In this document: positions 8,798 to 23,114 of the stretch, one piece after another | Layout of the letters: each line of letters starts with the position of its first letter | Position numbering within the stretch: the stretch's first letter is position 1 | Assembly: GCF_001423125.1 (NCBI RefSeq) | Contig: NZ_LMNW01000036.1 | Location: 1,827-65,826, forward strand | From: Duganella sp. Leaf126 | GTDB taxonomy: Bacteria > Pseudomonadota > Gammaproteobacteria > Burkholderiales > Burkholderiaceae_D | Reading direction: 5' to 3' | Length of the DNA stretch: 64,000 nucleotides | The notes under the pieces: model-generated | Told to the model about the DNA's origin: nothing | What the model saw: only the letters and a program-made list of their open reading frames with translations | Database searches by the model: none | Position numbers and translations under genes: made by a program

Positions 8798-8823
8798 AAA
8801 AAAGCCCCGCCGGTGGGGCGGGG
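8798..8823 (-). terminator. Rho-independent terminator after the TonB receptor gene
   Basis: On the minus strand a perfect 8-bp GC stem (8816-8823 with 8803-8810) and 5-base loop are followed by a T-run (8802-8798). It lies between the receptor stop and the dioxygenase start, so it should limit read-through. Confidence 0.85.
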
Positions 8824-8843
8824 CCGATCAGTCTGGGCGATGC

Positions 8844-11207
8844 TCAGAACGTGATGTTGGCCGTCAGGCTGCCCGACAGCGGCTGGCCCGGGGTGTAACG
8901 GTAACCGGACTTGTTGATTGCCGCAACATAGTTCTTGTCGGCGATGTTGTACACGTTCAGGCGCAGATCGACGTGCTTGTTGATCCGGTAGCTGGCCATG
9001 GCGTCGGCCACCCAGTACGAGTCGATGTAGGCCGGCGTGCCGACCGCGCCGTCGGTGCCGCGCAGCAGCTTGTCGTTGAAGCGCACGCCGCCGCCGATGG
9101 TCAGGCCGAACGGCAGGGTGTACGAGGTCCACGACGTGAACGACTGCTTCGGCGTGTAGGCCAGGTAGACTTCGCCGTCAGCCGCCACTGCGCGGCCATT
9201 GGTGACCTTGGCCGACATGCGGGTATAGCCTGCGCTGACCAGCCAGCCACGGGCGAGTTCGCCGGTGACGCCCAGTTCCACGCCCTGGTTGCGTTTCTCG
9301 CCGGTCTGGAAGTAGGTGCCGGTGGTGGCGTCCTGCTCGACTTCGTTCTTGACGGTGGTGCGGTACAGCGCGGCCGACAGCGACAGCTTCTGCTTCAGCA
9401 GATCCCACTTGCCGCCGATTTCATAGTTGGTGGTTTCCTGCGGATCGTAGTTGGGGTTGGCCGCACTGTTGGCGCTGGCGCTGAGCGAGAAGTTGGTGCC
9501 GCCCGGCGGGGCTTTCGAGCTGGCCGCCAGCGCATACACGCTGCTCTCCGGCGTCAGCTTGTACAGCGCCGACAGCTTGCCGTTGACCAGCGTGTCGCCG
9601 ACCTTGAGGTTGGTCGCGGTACGGGTGCCGACCGGTATCGTTTGCGGCGTGGCCGTGCCCTGGATCGCCACCGCATCGTAGGTGGTGCTGTAGTGGTCCA
9701 GGCGCAGGCCGCCATTGACGATCCAGTCGCCGAACTTGGCGGTGTCGAACAGGTACACGGCCTGGGTGTCGGTGTTACCCACGGCCTGGGCGCCGTTACG
9801 GGCAAAGGCGACGTTCTGCGGCGTGGTCGGATCCGGATGGTAGATGCTGGTGCGGGTCAGGCCGGTGCTGCCGGGCAGGGCCGCGATGGTGTAGTTGGTT
9901 TGCTTTTCGGTGATGAATTCCAGCCCGGCCACCAGCGTGTGCTTGACTGCGCCGGTGCCGAATTCGCTGGTGACATTGGTCTGGTTGGTCAGTACCTTGT
10001 TGCTCTGGTCCTTGAAGGTCATGTTGGTGCGCGCCATGGTCCAGGTGTCGGGGGCGCCGGTGACGACCAGGTTGCCGGAAGTGGCCATGAACGCCGTCAG
10101 CAGGTAATCCTGCTGGTTCTTGCCGTAGCGCGTGGTGTTCTGCAGCTTGACGCCGTTGGCGAAGTCGTGTTCCAGGCGCGCCGTGAACTGGTCGGCGGTG
10201 ACGTTGTCGTGGTCGAGCGTGGAGCCGTAGAAATTGCGCGAACGGACCGGGGCGGCCGTGGTTAGCGGCGCCAGGCGCACGCGGTCGGCGGCAGCGGCCG
10301 CGATCGAGTTGGCCGTGGTGCCCGGCGCCAGGTATGGCGGGGTATAGCCGGGCAGGCCGATGGTCAGCACGCCGCCGTCGGGAATATTGTCCTGCTTGAC
10401 GTGCAGGTAGTTCAGGGTGAAGCGGGTATCGCTGTTGAGGCCGAATGCCAGCGATGGCGCCACGGCCCAGCGCTTGTTCTTGACCACGTCGCGCGCCGGG
10501 TTGTCGCTGTCCTGCGCCAGCACGTTGAGGCGGAAGGCGCTGACGCTGTCGGCGTTGATCACCTGGTTGAGGTCGGCAGTAGCGCGCTTCTTGCTGGCGC
10601 TGCCGACGGTCACGGAACCGAGATAGGCGTTTTCCAGCTGCGGTCGCTTGCTGACCAGGTTGACCGAGCCGGTCGGTGCGCTGCGGCCGTTGTCGGTGCC
10701 GGCCGGACCCTTGAGCACGTCGATCTGCTCGATGTTGAAGATGTCGCGCGTGATCGAGCCCACGTCGCGCACGCCGTCCACGTAGATGCTGCCCGAGGTA
10801 TCGAAGCCGCGCATGAAGATGGCGTCGCCGGTATTGGTGTTGCCGTTTTCGCCGAGGAAGAAGGCGCCCACGCCCGGCGTGTTGCGCAGCGCTTCGGTCA
10901 GCGAGACCGCGCCTTGCTGTTCGATCAGTTCCTTCTTGATCACCGTGAGGGTCTGGGCCGTGTCCACCAGCTTTTCGGTGTACTTCGCCGAGCTCGCGCG
11001 CTCTGCCTTGAATGTTTCTTCGGCGGTGCCCTGCACCGTCACTGCGGGCAGGGTCTGCGGCGTCTGCGCCAGCTCGTCGGCAGCGGTAGCGGCGTGGGCT
11101 GCCACCGGCAGCAGCATCGCGGCCAGTGCTGCGCTCATGTGTTGACTCATGTGTTTGTTCGAGCGCGACGGTGCGTGCTTGCGGCTCTTGATACGGCTTT
11201 CGGTCAT
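8844..11207 (-). CDS. TonB-dependent catecholate-type siderophore receptor (Fiu/FhuE-like)
   Basis: A 787-residue outer-membrane receptor. A signal peptide follows a charged N-terminal stretch (SAALAAMLLPVAAHA). The TonB-box region is LPAVTVQGTAEE. The plug domain contains SLTEALRNTPGVGAFFLGEN, IFMRGFDTSGSIYVDGVRD and IEQIDVLKGPAG. The rest is a 22-strand barrel with the expected terminal phenylalanine (LTANITF). Plug motifs fit receptors for ferric catecholates (Fiu/CirA-like), but the ligand is not certain. A Fur-box-like sequence lies about 90 bases upstream, so iron repression is expected. The PiuC-type gene follows. Confidence 0.92.
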   Translation of the reverse strand: MTESRIKSRKHAPSRSNKHMSQHMSAALAAMLLPVAAHAATAADELAQTPQTLPAVTVQGTAEETFKAERASSAKYTEKLVDTAQTLTVIKKELIEQQGAVSLTEALRNTPGVGAFFLGENGNTNTGDAIFMRGFDTSGSIYVDGVRDVGSITRDIFNIEQIDVLKGPAGTDNGRSAPTGSVNLVSKRPQLENAYLGSVTVGSASKKRATADLNQVINADSVSAFRLNVLAQDSDNPARDVVKNKRWAVAPSLAFGLNSDTRFTLNYLHVKQDNIPDGGVLTIGLPGYTPPYLAPGTTANSIAAAAADRVRLAPLTTAAPVRSRNFYGSTLDHDNVTADQFTARLEHDFANGVKLQNTTRYGKNQQDYLLTAFMATSGNLVVTGAPDTWTMARTNMTFKDQSNKVLTNQTNVTSEFGTGAVKHTLVAGLEFITEKQTNYTIAALPGSTGLTRTSIYHPDPTTPQNVAFARNGAQAVGNTDTQAVYLFDTAKFGDWIVNGGLRLDHYSTTYDAVAIQGTATPQTIPVGTRTATNLKVGDTLVNGKLSALYKLTPESSVYALAASSKAPPGGTNFSLSASANSAANPNYDPQETTNYEIGGKWDLLKQKLSLSAALYRTTVKNEVEQDATTGTYFQTGEKRNQGVELGVTGELARGWLVSAGYTRMSAKVTNGRAVAADGEVYLAYTPKQSFTSWTSYTLPFGLTIGGGVRFNDKLLRGTDGAVGTPAYIDSYWVADAMASYRINKHVDLRLNVYNIADKNYVAAINKSGYRYTPGQPLSGSLTANITF

Positions 11208-11298
11208 TACAGAATCTCTCGTTCAGGTTGGGCGGCTGTGCCGCTTTGTTATTTGATAAACGTGAGAGATTGTAACGATTAATCGCCGATCAGTAAAT

Positions 11299-11317
11299 GC
11301 GAATTATTATCAATAGC
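11299..11317 (-). promoter_or_regulatory. Fur box upstream of the siderophore receptor
   Basis: Read on the minus strand, GCTATTGATAATAATTCGC agrees with the consensus Fur 19-mer (GATAATGATAATCATTATC) at 14 of 19 positions, including the central TGATAAT. It lies 92-110 bases before the receptor ATG in an AT-rich stretch. Confidence 0.7.
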
Positions 11318-11355
11318 GTTTACTTGTGGTGTTTCTGTAATTTTTTGTGGGTTTT

Positions 11356-14300
11356 CTACTGTCCATCGTGCTGAAGCGAAAGCCAGGCGCGGGCCTGTTC
11401 CAGCGTGGCCTGCAGCGCCTCGCGTACGGCCTGGCTACTGGCGACAATCGCGGCCTGCTCGGCGCTGGCGATGGCATCCTCGGCATCCTTGGTAGCCTGG
11501 ATCAGGCGCCGTGCGCCGAGCACGCCCACCGCACCGCGCAGACTGTGGAACTGGCGGGCGGCGTCCGGCAGGCGACCGTCGGTAATGGCGCGCTCGGCCT
11601 CATCGGCCGGCGTCATGCCGCCCGCGATGGCGCCGCGCACCATCTTCAGCATCACCGCCCTGCCCTTGGCGTCCTTGCCCATTACCCGCATCAGCTTGTC
11701 GACGTTGAACACGTCGGCTTCGCTGCCGGGCGCCGGCGCGGTCGCTGCCACCAGCCTGGCCGCGACTGCCGGTGGCGGCGACAGTGGCGGTGGCAACGAG
11801 GCGGACGATGGCGACGACAATGAAGACGACGACGACGACGACAACGACGACGACGGCATGACTGAGGCCGGTGCGGCAGACGGCCGTGCGGCGCCGCTGC
11901 CGCCATTGCCGTCACTGCCGCCGCCACTGCTCCTGCTGCTGCTGCCGCTGTTGTCAGCGCCGCCGCCACTGCTCGTGTCGCTGCCACCGCTGTTGTCAGC
12001 GCCGCTGCCACTGCTCGTGCCGCTGTCGCCGCTGTTGTCAGCGCCGCCGCCACTGCTCCTGCCGCTGCCGCCGCTGTTGTCAGCGCCGCTGCCACTGCTC
12101 CTGCTGCTGCTGCCGCTGTTGTCACCGCCACTGCTACCGCCACCGCCGCTGCCGCCGTGACCAGGCTGGTGGTGGTCGGGACCACCGGGCGCAGTCGGCG
12201 CGGCAGCCGGTTTTTTCGGCAGGTGCCGCAGCAGCACGGCCACCATCTGGTCGGCCTCGATCGGTTTCGGGATGAAGGCGGTCACCCCGACCGTCACGCT
12301 GCGTTCGCGCTCCGTTTCCAGCACCCCGGCCGTCATCGCCACGATCGGCAGCGTGAGCTTGAGTTCCTGGCGCAGGATGCGGGTGGCGGTAAAACCGTCC
12401 ATCACCGGCATCTGCATGTCCATCAGCACCGCGTCGTACTCGGCCTGGCGCGTGCTCATGCGGTCTACCGCCTGCTGGCCGTCGTCCACCACGTCCACCG
12501 TGGCGCCGGCCAGCTCCAGCATGCCGCATGCCACCGCCTGGTTGGCGGCATTGTCTTCCACCAGCAGCAGCCGGCAGCCGGCCAGCGTGCCTTCGATACC
12601 GTACTCGGACGCCGTCTGTACGCCGCTGTCGCCGCTGCTCACCAGCACTTCGTGCAGCGCGTCGAACAGGCTGGAACTGGTGATCGGTTTGACCAGCACC
12701 ACGTTCACCTCGGGCGCTGCGGAAATCGCCTGCAGCCGGTCGCGCGCAAACGCGTTGACCATCACCAGCACCGGCTGGCCGCCGCCGGGGGCGGCAGCGC
12801 GGATGCCGCGCGCGGTGGCCAGTCCGTCCATGCCCGGCATGTGCCAGTCGGCCAGCACCGCGTCGTACGGTTGTTGCGCGTCCAGGCTGGCGCGGAACAT
12901 GGCCAGCGCCTCGGCGCCCGACGCTACTTCGTCGGCTTGCCAGCCCCAGGCGCGGATCAGCCGTGCGATCAGGGCGCGGCTGGTGTCGCTGTCGTCGGCC
13001 ACCAGCAGGCGCAGGGCGCCAAGCGCGGGCTTGCGCCGTGCCTCGGGCGGTGCCGGCAGCACCTCGAACGGCAGCGTGAACCAGAAGCGCGAGCCCTGCC
13101 CTTCGCTGCTGCTGACGGCGATCTCGCCGCCCATCAGCGCGATCAGGCGGCGCGTGATGGCCAGGCCCAGGCCGGTGCCGCCGAAGCGCCGCGTGATGCT
13201 CTGATCGCCCTGGGAAAAGGCGCTGAACAGCTGGCCCAGCTGCTGTTCGGTCATGCCCATGCCGGTGTCGCGCACCTCGAACTGCAGCCGCACCGTGTCC
13301 GGGCCCGGCGCCGGCCCGGTGGCCAGCGCGACCGACACCACCACTTCGCCGGCCGCCGTGAACTTGATGGCGTTGCCGGCCAGGTTGACCAGGATTTGCT
13401 GCAGCCGCAGCGCGTCGCCGCGCAGGTGGCGCGGTACGTCCGGATCGACTGCGATCGCCAGTTCGATTTCCTTGTCGCCCGCGTTCATGGTCATGGTGGT
13501 GGCCAGCGACTGCATGGTGTCGTCGAGGTTGAACGCCACCGGCGCCAGCGCCATGTGGCGCGCCTCGATCTTGGAATAGTCGAGCACGTCGTTGAGGATG
13601 GCCAGCAGCGACTGTCCCGACACCCGCACCATGTTCAGGTACTTGCGCTGCTGCGGTGTCAGCTCGGTGTTGCCCAGCAAATACACCATGCCCAGCACCG
13701 CATTCATCGGCGTGCGGATCTCGTGGCTCATGTTGGCGACGAATTCGCTTTTCGCCCGGTTCGCCGCTTCCGCGCGGTCGCGTTCGCGCTCGAGCTCTTC
13801 GGCGCGCGCCGCCGCTTCCTGGCGCAGTCGCTGCGGCTCGGTAACGTCGGCGATCACCGCCAGTACGCGGGTGCCCTGGTCGGTGCGCACCGCACTGAGG
13901 TTGATCTCGACCGGGAACTCGGTGCCGTCGCGGCGCCGCCCGTGCAGCACGGCGCCGCCGCCCATGCGCAAGGGCTCGGCGCTGAGGCGCTCGGCAAAAA
14001 AATGCGCGCGGTGGGCGGTGTGGCGCGCGCGCAGCGGCGCCGGCACCAGCAGCTCGACCTCGCGGCCGAGCAGCTCCTCGCGCGGGTAGCCGAAGCAGCG
14101 CTCGCCCTCGCGGTTGACGGTCTCGATGCGGCCGTCCATGCCCACCACCAGGATCGCGTTCGGGGCGTATTCGAGCACGCTTTGCAGGCGCTGGTCGGCG
14201 GCCTGCCGTTCGTGCATCAGGTGGTTGAAGGCGGTGGTCAGCTGGCCCACCTCGTCGTCGGCGTGCGCCGGCAGCGGCACATAGCCGGCGGCAGCCGGCA

Positions 14301-15276
14301 CGCCACGCAGCGCGGCGATGGCGTCGCGCAGCCGGACCAGCGGCGCCAGCAGGCGGGCCGTCAGGCTGCCGATCAGGATCGCCGTCAGCAGCGCAGCCAG
14401 GCCGCTCCACAGCAGCAGACGCGCCAGCACACCGTCGAACGCCTCGTAGGCTTCGGTGGCCGGCAGCGACATGCCCAGCACCCAGTCCACCGATTTCAGC
14501 ATCTTGTAGCTGTTGAGAACCTCGCGGCCTTCGGTATCGATGCTGTCCATGGTGCCCTCGAAACCGTCGGCCAGCGCGCGCGTGGTCGCGTCGTTGAGCT
14601 GGCCGCCGCGCGGTTGCAGCAGACGGTTGGGATCGGGGTGCAACACGTACACCGGCCGCGGGCCGCGCGTGAGGGCGAAGTAATAGCCGCTGGCGCCCAC
14701 GGTGGCATGGCGCAGGTGGCCGAGGAAGTTATTTTTGTACAAGCGCAGCACGCCGGACACGATGCACACCACCTCGCCGCGCTCGTCGAGCACGGGGGCG
14801 ATGATCTGGACGATCGGTTCGCGCTGGTACTTGCCCAGCACCGGCTCGGTAATCATCGGCTTGCGGTTGTACATCACCTGCTTGTAGTAGTCGCGGTCGG
14901 ACACGTCCATGCCGGTGCGGCCCGGCACGGCCGGCAGATCGGCGATCGCCTTGCCCTCGGCGCTGTAGATCACCAGCTCGTCGAACAGGGCCAGCATGGC
15001 GCGGTCCTGGTAGTAGGCGCGCAAGCGTTCGGGCGACGTGCCCAGCTCGGGCGGCTGCTTGCGGGCGGAAAACGCCACCAGGTCCAGCAGCGTCATCAGC
15101 TTGTCGTCGAGCTCTTCGGCGGTGCGGCCGATCAGCGCGGTTTGCTGGGTAAACAGCACGCGCGCAAAGTCCTGTTTCACCCGTTGTATCTGCGCCACGG
15201 TGACCAGGGCGATCATCAAGATCGAGGTGACACTGGTCGCCAGTGCAACTTTCGTCTTGATGCCGAGTGGTTTCAT
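11356..15276 (-). CDS. Hybrid sensor histidine kinase (dCache-HAMP-PAS-HisKA-HATPase-REC-REC-HPt)
   Basis: A 1306-residue inner-membrane phosphorelay kinase. Order: TM1 (about 8-30), a periplasmic dCache-type sensor (DRDYYKQVM, PMITEPVLGKY), TM2 (about 290-312), HAMP, PAS (EYAPNAILVVGMDGRIETVN), HisKA with SHEIRTPMN (His about 517), and HATPase (NLAGNAIKFT, GTGLGLAITRRL). REC1 (LADWHMPGMDG, Asp about 809), REC2 (LMDMQMPVMDG, Asp about 952) and a C-terminal HPt (QFHSLRGAVG, His about 1244) follow. The ATG at 15276 is chosen for AAGGA upstream and because it puts TM1 at the N terminus. A Ser/Gly/Asp linker of 42-bp repeats separates REC2 from HPt. It is divergent from a second giant kinase. The ligand and final response regulator are unknown. 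Confidence 0.9.
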   Translation of the reverse strand: MKPLGIKTKVALATSVTSILMIALVTVAQIQRVKQDFARVLFTQQTALIGRTAEELDDKLMTLLDLVAFSARKQPPELGTSPERLRAYYQDRAMLALFDELVIYSAEGKAIADLPAVPGRTGMDVSDRDYYKQVMYNRKPMITEPVLGKYQREPIVQIIAPVLDERGEVVCIVSGVLRLYKNNFLGHLRHATVGASGYYFALTRGPRPVYVLHPDPNRLLQPRGGQLNDATTRALADGFEGTMDSIDTEGREVLNSYKMLKSVDWVLGMSLPATEAYEAFDGVLARLLLWSGLAALLTAILIGSLTARLLAPLVRLRDAIAALRGVPAAAGYVPLPAHADDEVGQLTTAFNHLMHERQAADQRLQSVLEYAPNAILVVGMDGRIETVNREGERCFGYPREELLGREVELLVPAPLRARHTAHRAHFFAERLSAEPLRMGGGAVLHGRRRDGTEFPVEINLSAVRTDQGTRVLAVIADVTEPQRLRQEAAARAEELERERDRAEAANRAKSEFVANMSHEIRTPMNAVLGMVYLLGNTELTPQQRKYLNMVRVSGQSLLAILNDVLDYSKIEARHMALAPVAFNLDDTMQSLATTMTMNAGDKEIELAIAVDPDVPRHLRGDALRLQQILVNLAGNAIKFTAAGEVVVSVALATGPAPGPDTVRLQFEVRDTGMGMTEQQLGQLFSAFSQGDQSITRRFGGTGLGLAITRRLIALMGGEIAVSSSEGQGSRFWFTLPFEVLPAPPEARRKPALGALRLLVADDSDTSRALIARLIRAWGWQADEVASGAEALAMFRASLDAQQPYDAVLADWHMPGMDGLATARGIRAAAPGGGQPVLVMVNAFARDRLQAISAAPEVNVVLVKPITSSSLFDALHEVLVSSGDSGVQTASEYGIEGTLAGCRLLLVEDNAANQAVACGMLELAGATVDVVDDGQQAVDRMSTRQAEYDAVLMDMQMPVMDGFTATRILRQELKLTLPIVAMTAGVLETERERSVTVGVTAFIPKPIEADQMVAVLLRHLPKKPAAAPTAPGGPDHHQPGHGGSGGGGSSGGDNSGSSSRSSGSGADNSGGSGRSSGGGADNSGDSGTSSGSGADNSGGSDTSSGGGADNSGSSSRSSGGGSDGNGGSGAARPSAAPASVMPSSSLSSSSSSSLSSPSSASLPPPLSPPPAVAARLVAATAPAPGSEADVFNVDKLMRVMGKDAKGRAVMLKMVRGAIAGGMTPADEAERAITDGRLPDAARQFHSLRGAVGVLGARRLIQATKDAEDAIASAEQAAIVASSQAVREALQATLEQARAWLSLQHDGQ
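11948..12130. repeat. 42-bp tandem repeat in the kinase linker
   Basis: The anchor CTGTTGTCA recurs at 11948, 11990, 12032, 12074 and 12116, exactly 42 bases apart. On the minus strand each unit encodes 14 residues of the form GADNSGGSGRSSGG. It joins REC2 to the HPt domain in the hybrid kinase. Confidence 0.9.
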
Positions 15277-15496
15277 GTCGTCCTTGTCCAGGGCTGCGGG
15301 TGAAAAACCATTAGTTGTAGGAATTTTCCTATCAAAGTTCAAAAGTGGCAACAGCGTTGCGTAGGGCACACGATTCAATTGCGCGTGACTTGCACGCATG
15401 AGCTGCCATGGCGCAAGCGCAGGCTTTGCTTTAGGATGCACTACCCTCCGCAACTTGGCGTGGGGTAAGTTAACGGGTTTTTTTTACATCGATCTG

Positions 15497-20521
<5,025 letters not shown>

Positions 20522-20526
20522 ATGCG

Positions 20527-20556
20527 TTGTAAAGGGCAGCACGTTCGCGGTAGCAT
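20527..20556 (+). promoter_or_regulatory. Possible sigma-70 promoter of the RiPP precursor gene
   Basis: TTGTAA (20527-20532) and TAGCAT (20551-20556) are 18 bases apart, about 50 bases before the precursor ATG and just after the kinase stop codon. Both hexamers match the consensus only partly. Confidence 0.35.
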
Positions 20557-20604
20557 GAGGACGTACCGCGTTGTCTTTATCCACCCCTTATGGAGCAACC
20601 GATC

Positions 20605-20874
20605 ATGAAAAAAACTGTCGATCAACTCAGCGCCATGCTGGCAAAGCTGGCCACCGATGACGATTTCCGCGACCGCATGCTGGGCGATCCCGTGCGCACC
20701 CTGCGCGCGCTCGGCATCGAGCTCGATCCGGCCAAGGTGCCAGCCGCGCGCACCCTGCCTGCCAAGCAGCTCGTCGCTGCCGACCATGCTGCGCTCGAAA
20801 GCAAGCAGGCCGGCGAACGGTCGATGGTGCTGTTCCTGCTGTCGGGCATCTCGACCGCGCGCCTGGCTTCCTGA
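20605..20874 (+). CDS. NHLP-related RiPP precursor peptide (putative)
   Basis: An 89-residue peptide. The leader-like part (MKKTVDQLSAMLAKLATDDD, then FRDRMLGDPVRTLRALGIEL) has the helical pattern of nitrile-hydratase-like leader peptides (F-R-x-x-L-x-x-D-P-x-x-x-L-x-x-L-G-I). The C-terminal part (about residues 57-89) would hold the core and contains Ser and Thr (RSMVLFLLSGISTARLAS) but no cysteine. The ATG at 20605 is chosen for a GGAG 9 bases upstream; an in-frame ATG at 20590 lacks a ribosome-binding site. Its 3' end faces the SagB-like dehydrogenase gene 10 bases away. From memory, a family of modified peptides (TIGR04509) is paired with such dehydrogenases (TIGR04511). The modification and product are unknown; a plain small helical protein remains possible. 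Confidence 0.65.
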   Translation: MKKTVDQLSAMLAKLATDDDFRDRMLGDPVRTLRALGIELDPAKVPAARTLPAKQLVAADHAALESKQAGERSMVLFLLSGISTARLAS

Positions 20875-20884
20875 GGTCGCCCGG

Positions 20885-22111
20885 CTAGGCGCTTGCCTGG
20901 CCGAGTCCCGTTTCACCATAGCGCAGTTCCACCATCTCGCGCGCGCCGGTCGTGGCCACGCCACAGCCGCACACCGCGATCACCGCGTGGCGCAGATGGT
21001 CCAGTCCCAGCATGTTCTCGATATCGATGTCGTTGATGGCGGCCGTGATAAACGCCGGCAAGCCGGCTTCCGCCGCCAGCAGATAAAACGTCTGCGACAG
21101 GTGGCCGGCGTCGAGCGACATGGCGCGGTAGGCTTTCTGGTGATTGCGGTACTTCCAGAACGAGCGCTCCACCCGTCCCACCATCACCACCTGCAGCGCC
21201 GCGTCGGCCAGCCAGTGCTGATCGGCCACCATCTGCATTGCCAGCGCTGCCGCCTGCTCCGGCGTGGCGGCGCGCAGCGGCAGCAGCGTGTTGTCGAGCG
21301 GATGGTAGTGATACAGGCCCGGCGCCAGGCCGGCGACCCGCTGCACCAGCACGAAGGCCTCGACCGGATGCAGGCCGCCGCCCGACGGACTGGTCTTTTT
21401 CAGGACGTTGGCGTGCGGGCCGACGTGGCGCAGCTCCTGGGCGCCGAAGGTGCGCTGCAGCAGGCGCGCCGCCACCGCCAGCGGCAGGCTGGCGCCGGTG
21501 TCGTAGTTGCGTCCCGTGTAACGGCGCAGCAGCACCGCGTCCAGTACCCCGGGCTCGGCCGCAGGCAGCGGCACCGCCGGCGCGCTGCCCGTCACCTGCT
21601 GCACCGGCGGCGGCGGATTGCCGTGGCGGGCGAGCAGTTCGTCAAAGCTCGGCGCTTCCATGCCGGTATCGCTGCGCACGTCGCGCCAGCGCGAGAACGT
21701 ATGGGCCAGCGCCGCCAGCGGCCGCCAGTGCTGCGCGCGCAGGGTCTCGTCGCGTGCGCGCAGGATGTCGAGCGGACCGGCGCCAGACTGCTCCTGCTGG
21801 CTTGCTTGTTCCTGTTCCTGTTCCTGCTGCGCCTGCGCCAGCAGCAGGCCATGGCCCAGCAGCCGGTCCACGACGGCGGCGTCGTGGTGCCGCAGGACAG
21901 TGTCGCGCTCGGTCCAGACCGAAGCGCCGACAGCGCCCAGGGCCGCCAGGTCGGCCGCATCGACCTCGATCTCGCGGTCCAGGTGGGGCGCCAGCGCCAG
22001 CCAGCGGGTGCTGGCCGCCAGCGTGCTGGTGCCGGCAAACAGGGCGGCCCAGTCGATGTCCAGTTCTTCGCGGGGTTCGAGGTACAACACGGCGCAACGG
22101 CGTAGCTTCAT
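20885..22111 (-). CDS. SagB/ThcOx-like putative peptide maturation dehydrogenase
   Basis: A 408-residue protein with a C-terminal nitroreductase-fold, FMN-dependent domain of the SagB/McbC type. Motifs are LRRYTGRNYD, KTSPSGGGLHPVEAFVLVQR, GLYHYHPLDNTL, and KYRNHQKAYRAMSLDAGHLS with the Lys/Tyr-containing segment. SagB enzymes oxidise azolines to azoles in thiazole/oxazole-modified peptides. The N-terminal 130 residues are not nitroreductase-like and may bind the precursor. A Gln/Glu dipeptide run (21806-21832) lies in the linker. The ATG at 22111 is chosen because AAGAG sits 9 bases upstream; ATGs at 22117 and 22120 are too close to it. No YcaO cyclodehydratase or E1-like partner is in the window, so it may act alone, or with enzymes coded elsewhere. 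Confidence 0.75.
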   Translation of the reverse strand: MKLRRCAVLYLEPREELDIDWAALFAGTSTLAASTRWLALAPHLDREIEVDAADLAALGAVGASVWTERDTVLRHHDAAVVDRLLGHGLLLAQAQQEQEQEQASQQEQSGAGPLDILRARDETLRAQHWRPLAALAHTFSRWRDVRSDTGMEAPSFDELLARHGNPPPPVQQVTGSAPAVPLPAAEPGVLDAVLLRRYTGRNYDTGASLPLAVAARLLQRTFGAQELRHVGPHANVLKKTSPSGGGLHPVEAFVLVQRVAGLAPGLYHYHPLDNTLLPLRAATPEQAAALAMQMVADQHWLADAALQVVMVGRVERSFWKYRNHQKAYRAMSLDAGHLSQTFYLLAAEAGLPAFITAAINDIDIENMLGLDHLRHAVIAVCGCGVATTGAREMVELRYGETGLGQASA

Positions 22112-22318
22112 GGTCATCATCTCTTGTGCGGGTGTGCAGGAATCGGCAACAACGGCAAGCAGTCTAGCGCATCGGCCGGCCGCACGACGGTGCATGCTGC
22201 CGGAATATTTTTTCCCCGCTGTTACTGGCATCGTGCAAGTGTCGAAAGCACGGCAATACCCCCAGGCGATGCTGCGCCATCGCCCAACAATTACCGCTGA
22301 TGGACTACACTATCGGTC

Positions 22319-23083
22319 ATGATCAGAGACCTGCCGTCGCTGGTGCTGCCCGGCGCCACACTCGACATCCTCAAGGCCAGCTGCGCCACCTGCAGCATGC
22401 ATCAGCTGTGCTTGCCCATGGGACTGGGTAACGAAGACATGGACCGGCTCGACCAGATCATCGGCCGGCGCCGCAAGGTCGCGCGCGGCCAGCCGCTGTT
22501 TCGCACCGGCGATGGCTTCCAGAACCTGTACGCGATCCGCCTCGGCCACTTCAAGACCAGCCAGGTCAACCGCGATGGCGCCGAGCAGATCACCGGCTTC
22601 CAGATGGCCGGCGAGCTGCTGGGCATGGACGCCATCAGCACCGATCTGCACCATTGCACGGCGGTGGCGCTGGAAGACAGCGAGGTGTGCGAAATCCCGT
22701 TCGCCACGTTGCAGCAGCTGCTGGCCGAGATGCCGACCCTGCTGCGCCACTTCCACCGCATGATGAGCCAGGAAATCACGCGCGAACAAAGCGTGATGCT
22801 CTTGCTCGGCAATATGGCGGCCCAGCGCCGTCTGGCCGCCTTCCTGGTCAACCTGTCGTCGCGCTACGAAGCGCGCGGCTATGCCCCCAACGCCTTCCAG
22901 CTGCGCATGTCGCGCGAAGAAATCGGCAACTACCTGGGCCTGACCATCGAAAGCATCAGTCGGCTGCTGTCGAAATTCAAGAAGGAGGGACTGATCCGCG
23001 TGAGCAACCGCGACATCACGCTGCTCGAACCGCACACCCTGAAAGCCATCACCTCGGGGGCAGATCCTCATGCGGTTAAGTGA
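22319..23083 (+). CDS. fnr: Fnr-type oxygen-sensing Crp-family regulator
   Basis: The 254-residue product has the four Fe-S ligands of FNR: Cys22, Cys25 and Cys31 in CATCSMHQLC, and Cys113 in LHHC. A cyclic-nucleotide-fold beta roll, a dimer helix (RMMSQEITREQSVMLLLGNM) and a helix-turn-helix follow. The recognition helix (LTIESISRLLSKF) has the E-x-x-S-R pattern that reads TTGAT-N4-ATCAA. The 4Fe-4S dimer would bind DNA under low oxygen. It is divergent from the SagB-like gene and close to hemN and aer, and a perfect FNR box lies before aer. The ATG has no clear Shine-Dalgarno, and a TACACT -10-like hexamer ends 7 bases before it, so the mRNA may be leaderless. Confidence 0.95.
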   Translation: MIRDLPSLVLPGATLDILKASCATCSMHQLCLPMGLGNEDMDRLDQIIGRRRKVARGQPLFRTGDGFQNLYAIRLGHFKTSQVNRDGAEQITGFQMAGELLGMDAISTDLHHCTAVALEDSEVCEIPFATLQQLLAEMPTLLRHFHRMMSQEITREQSVMLLLGNMAAQRRLAAFLVNLSSRYEARGYAPNAFQLRMSREEIGNYLGLTIESISRLLSKFKKEGLIRVSNRDITLLEPHTLKAITSGADPHAVK

Positions 23084-23114
23084 AGAGAAAAGTATTGATG
23101 TTGTTGGCCAAAAA

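Noticed and set aside
11948..12130. Regular 42-bp spacing considered as a CRISPR array
   Set aside because: The repeats are in frame within a kinase gene, have no distinct spacers, and encode a Ser/Gly linker. No cas genes are present. The same applies to the 45-, 54- and 75-bp repeats.
12157..15303. Long plus-strand frame opposite the first hybrid kinase
   Set aside because: Mirror frame of GC-rich codons, rich in His, Arg and Gln, with no signal or domain.
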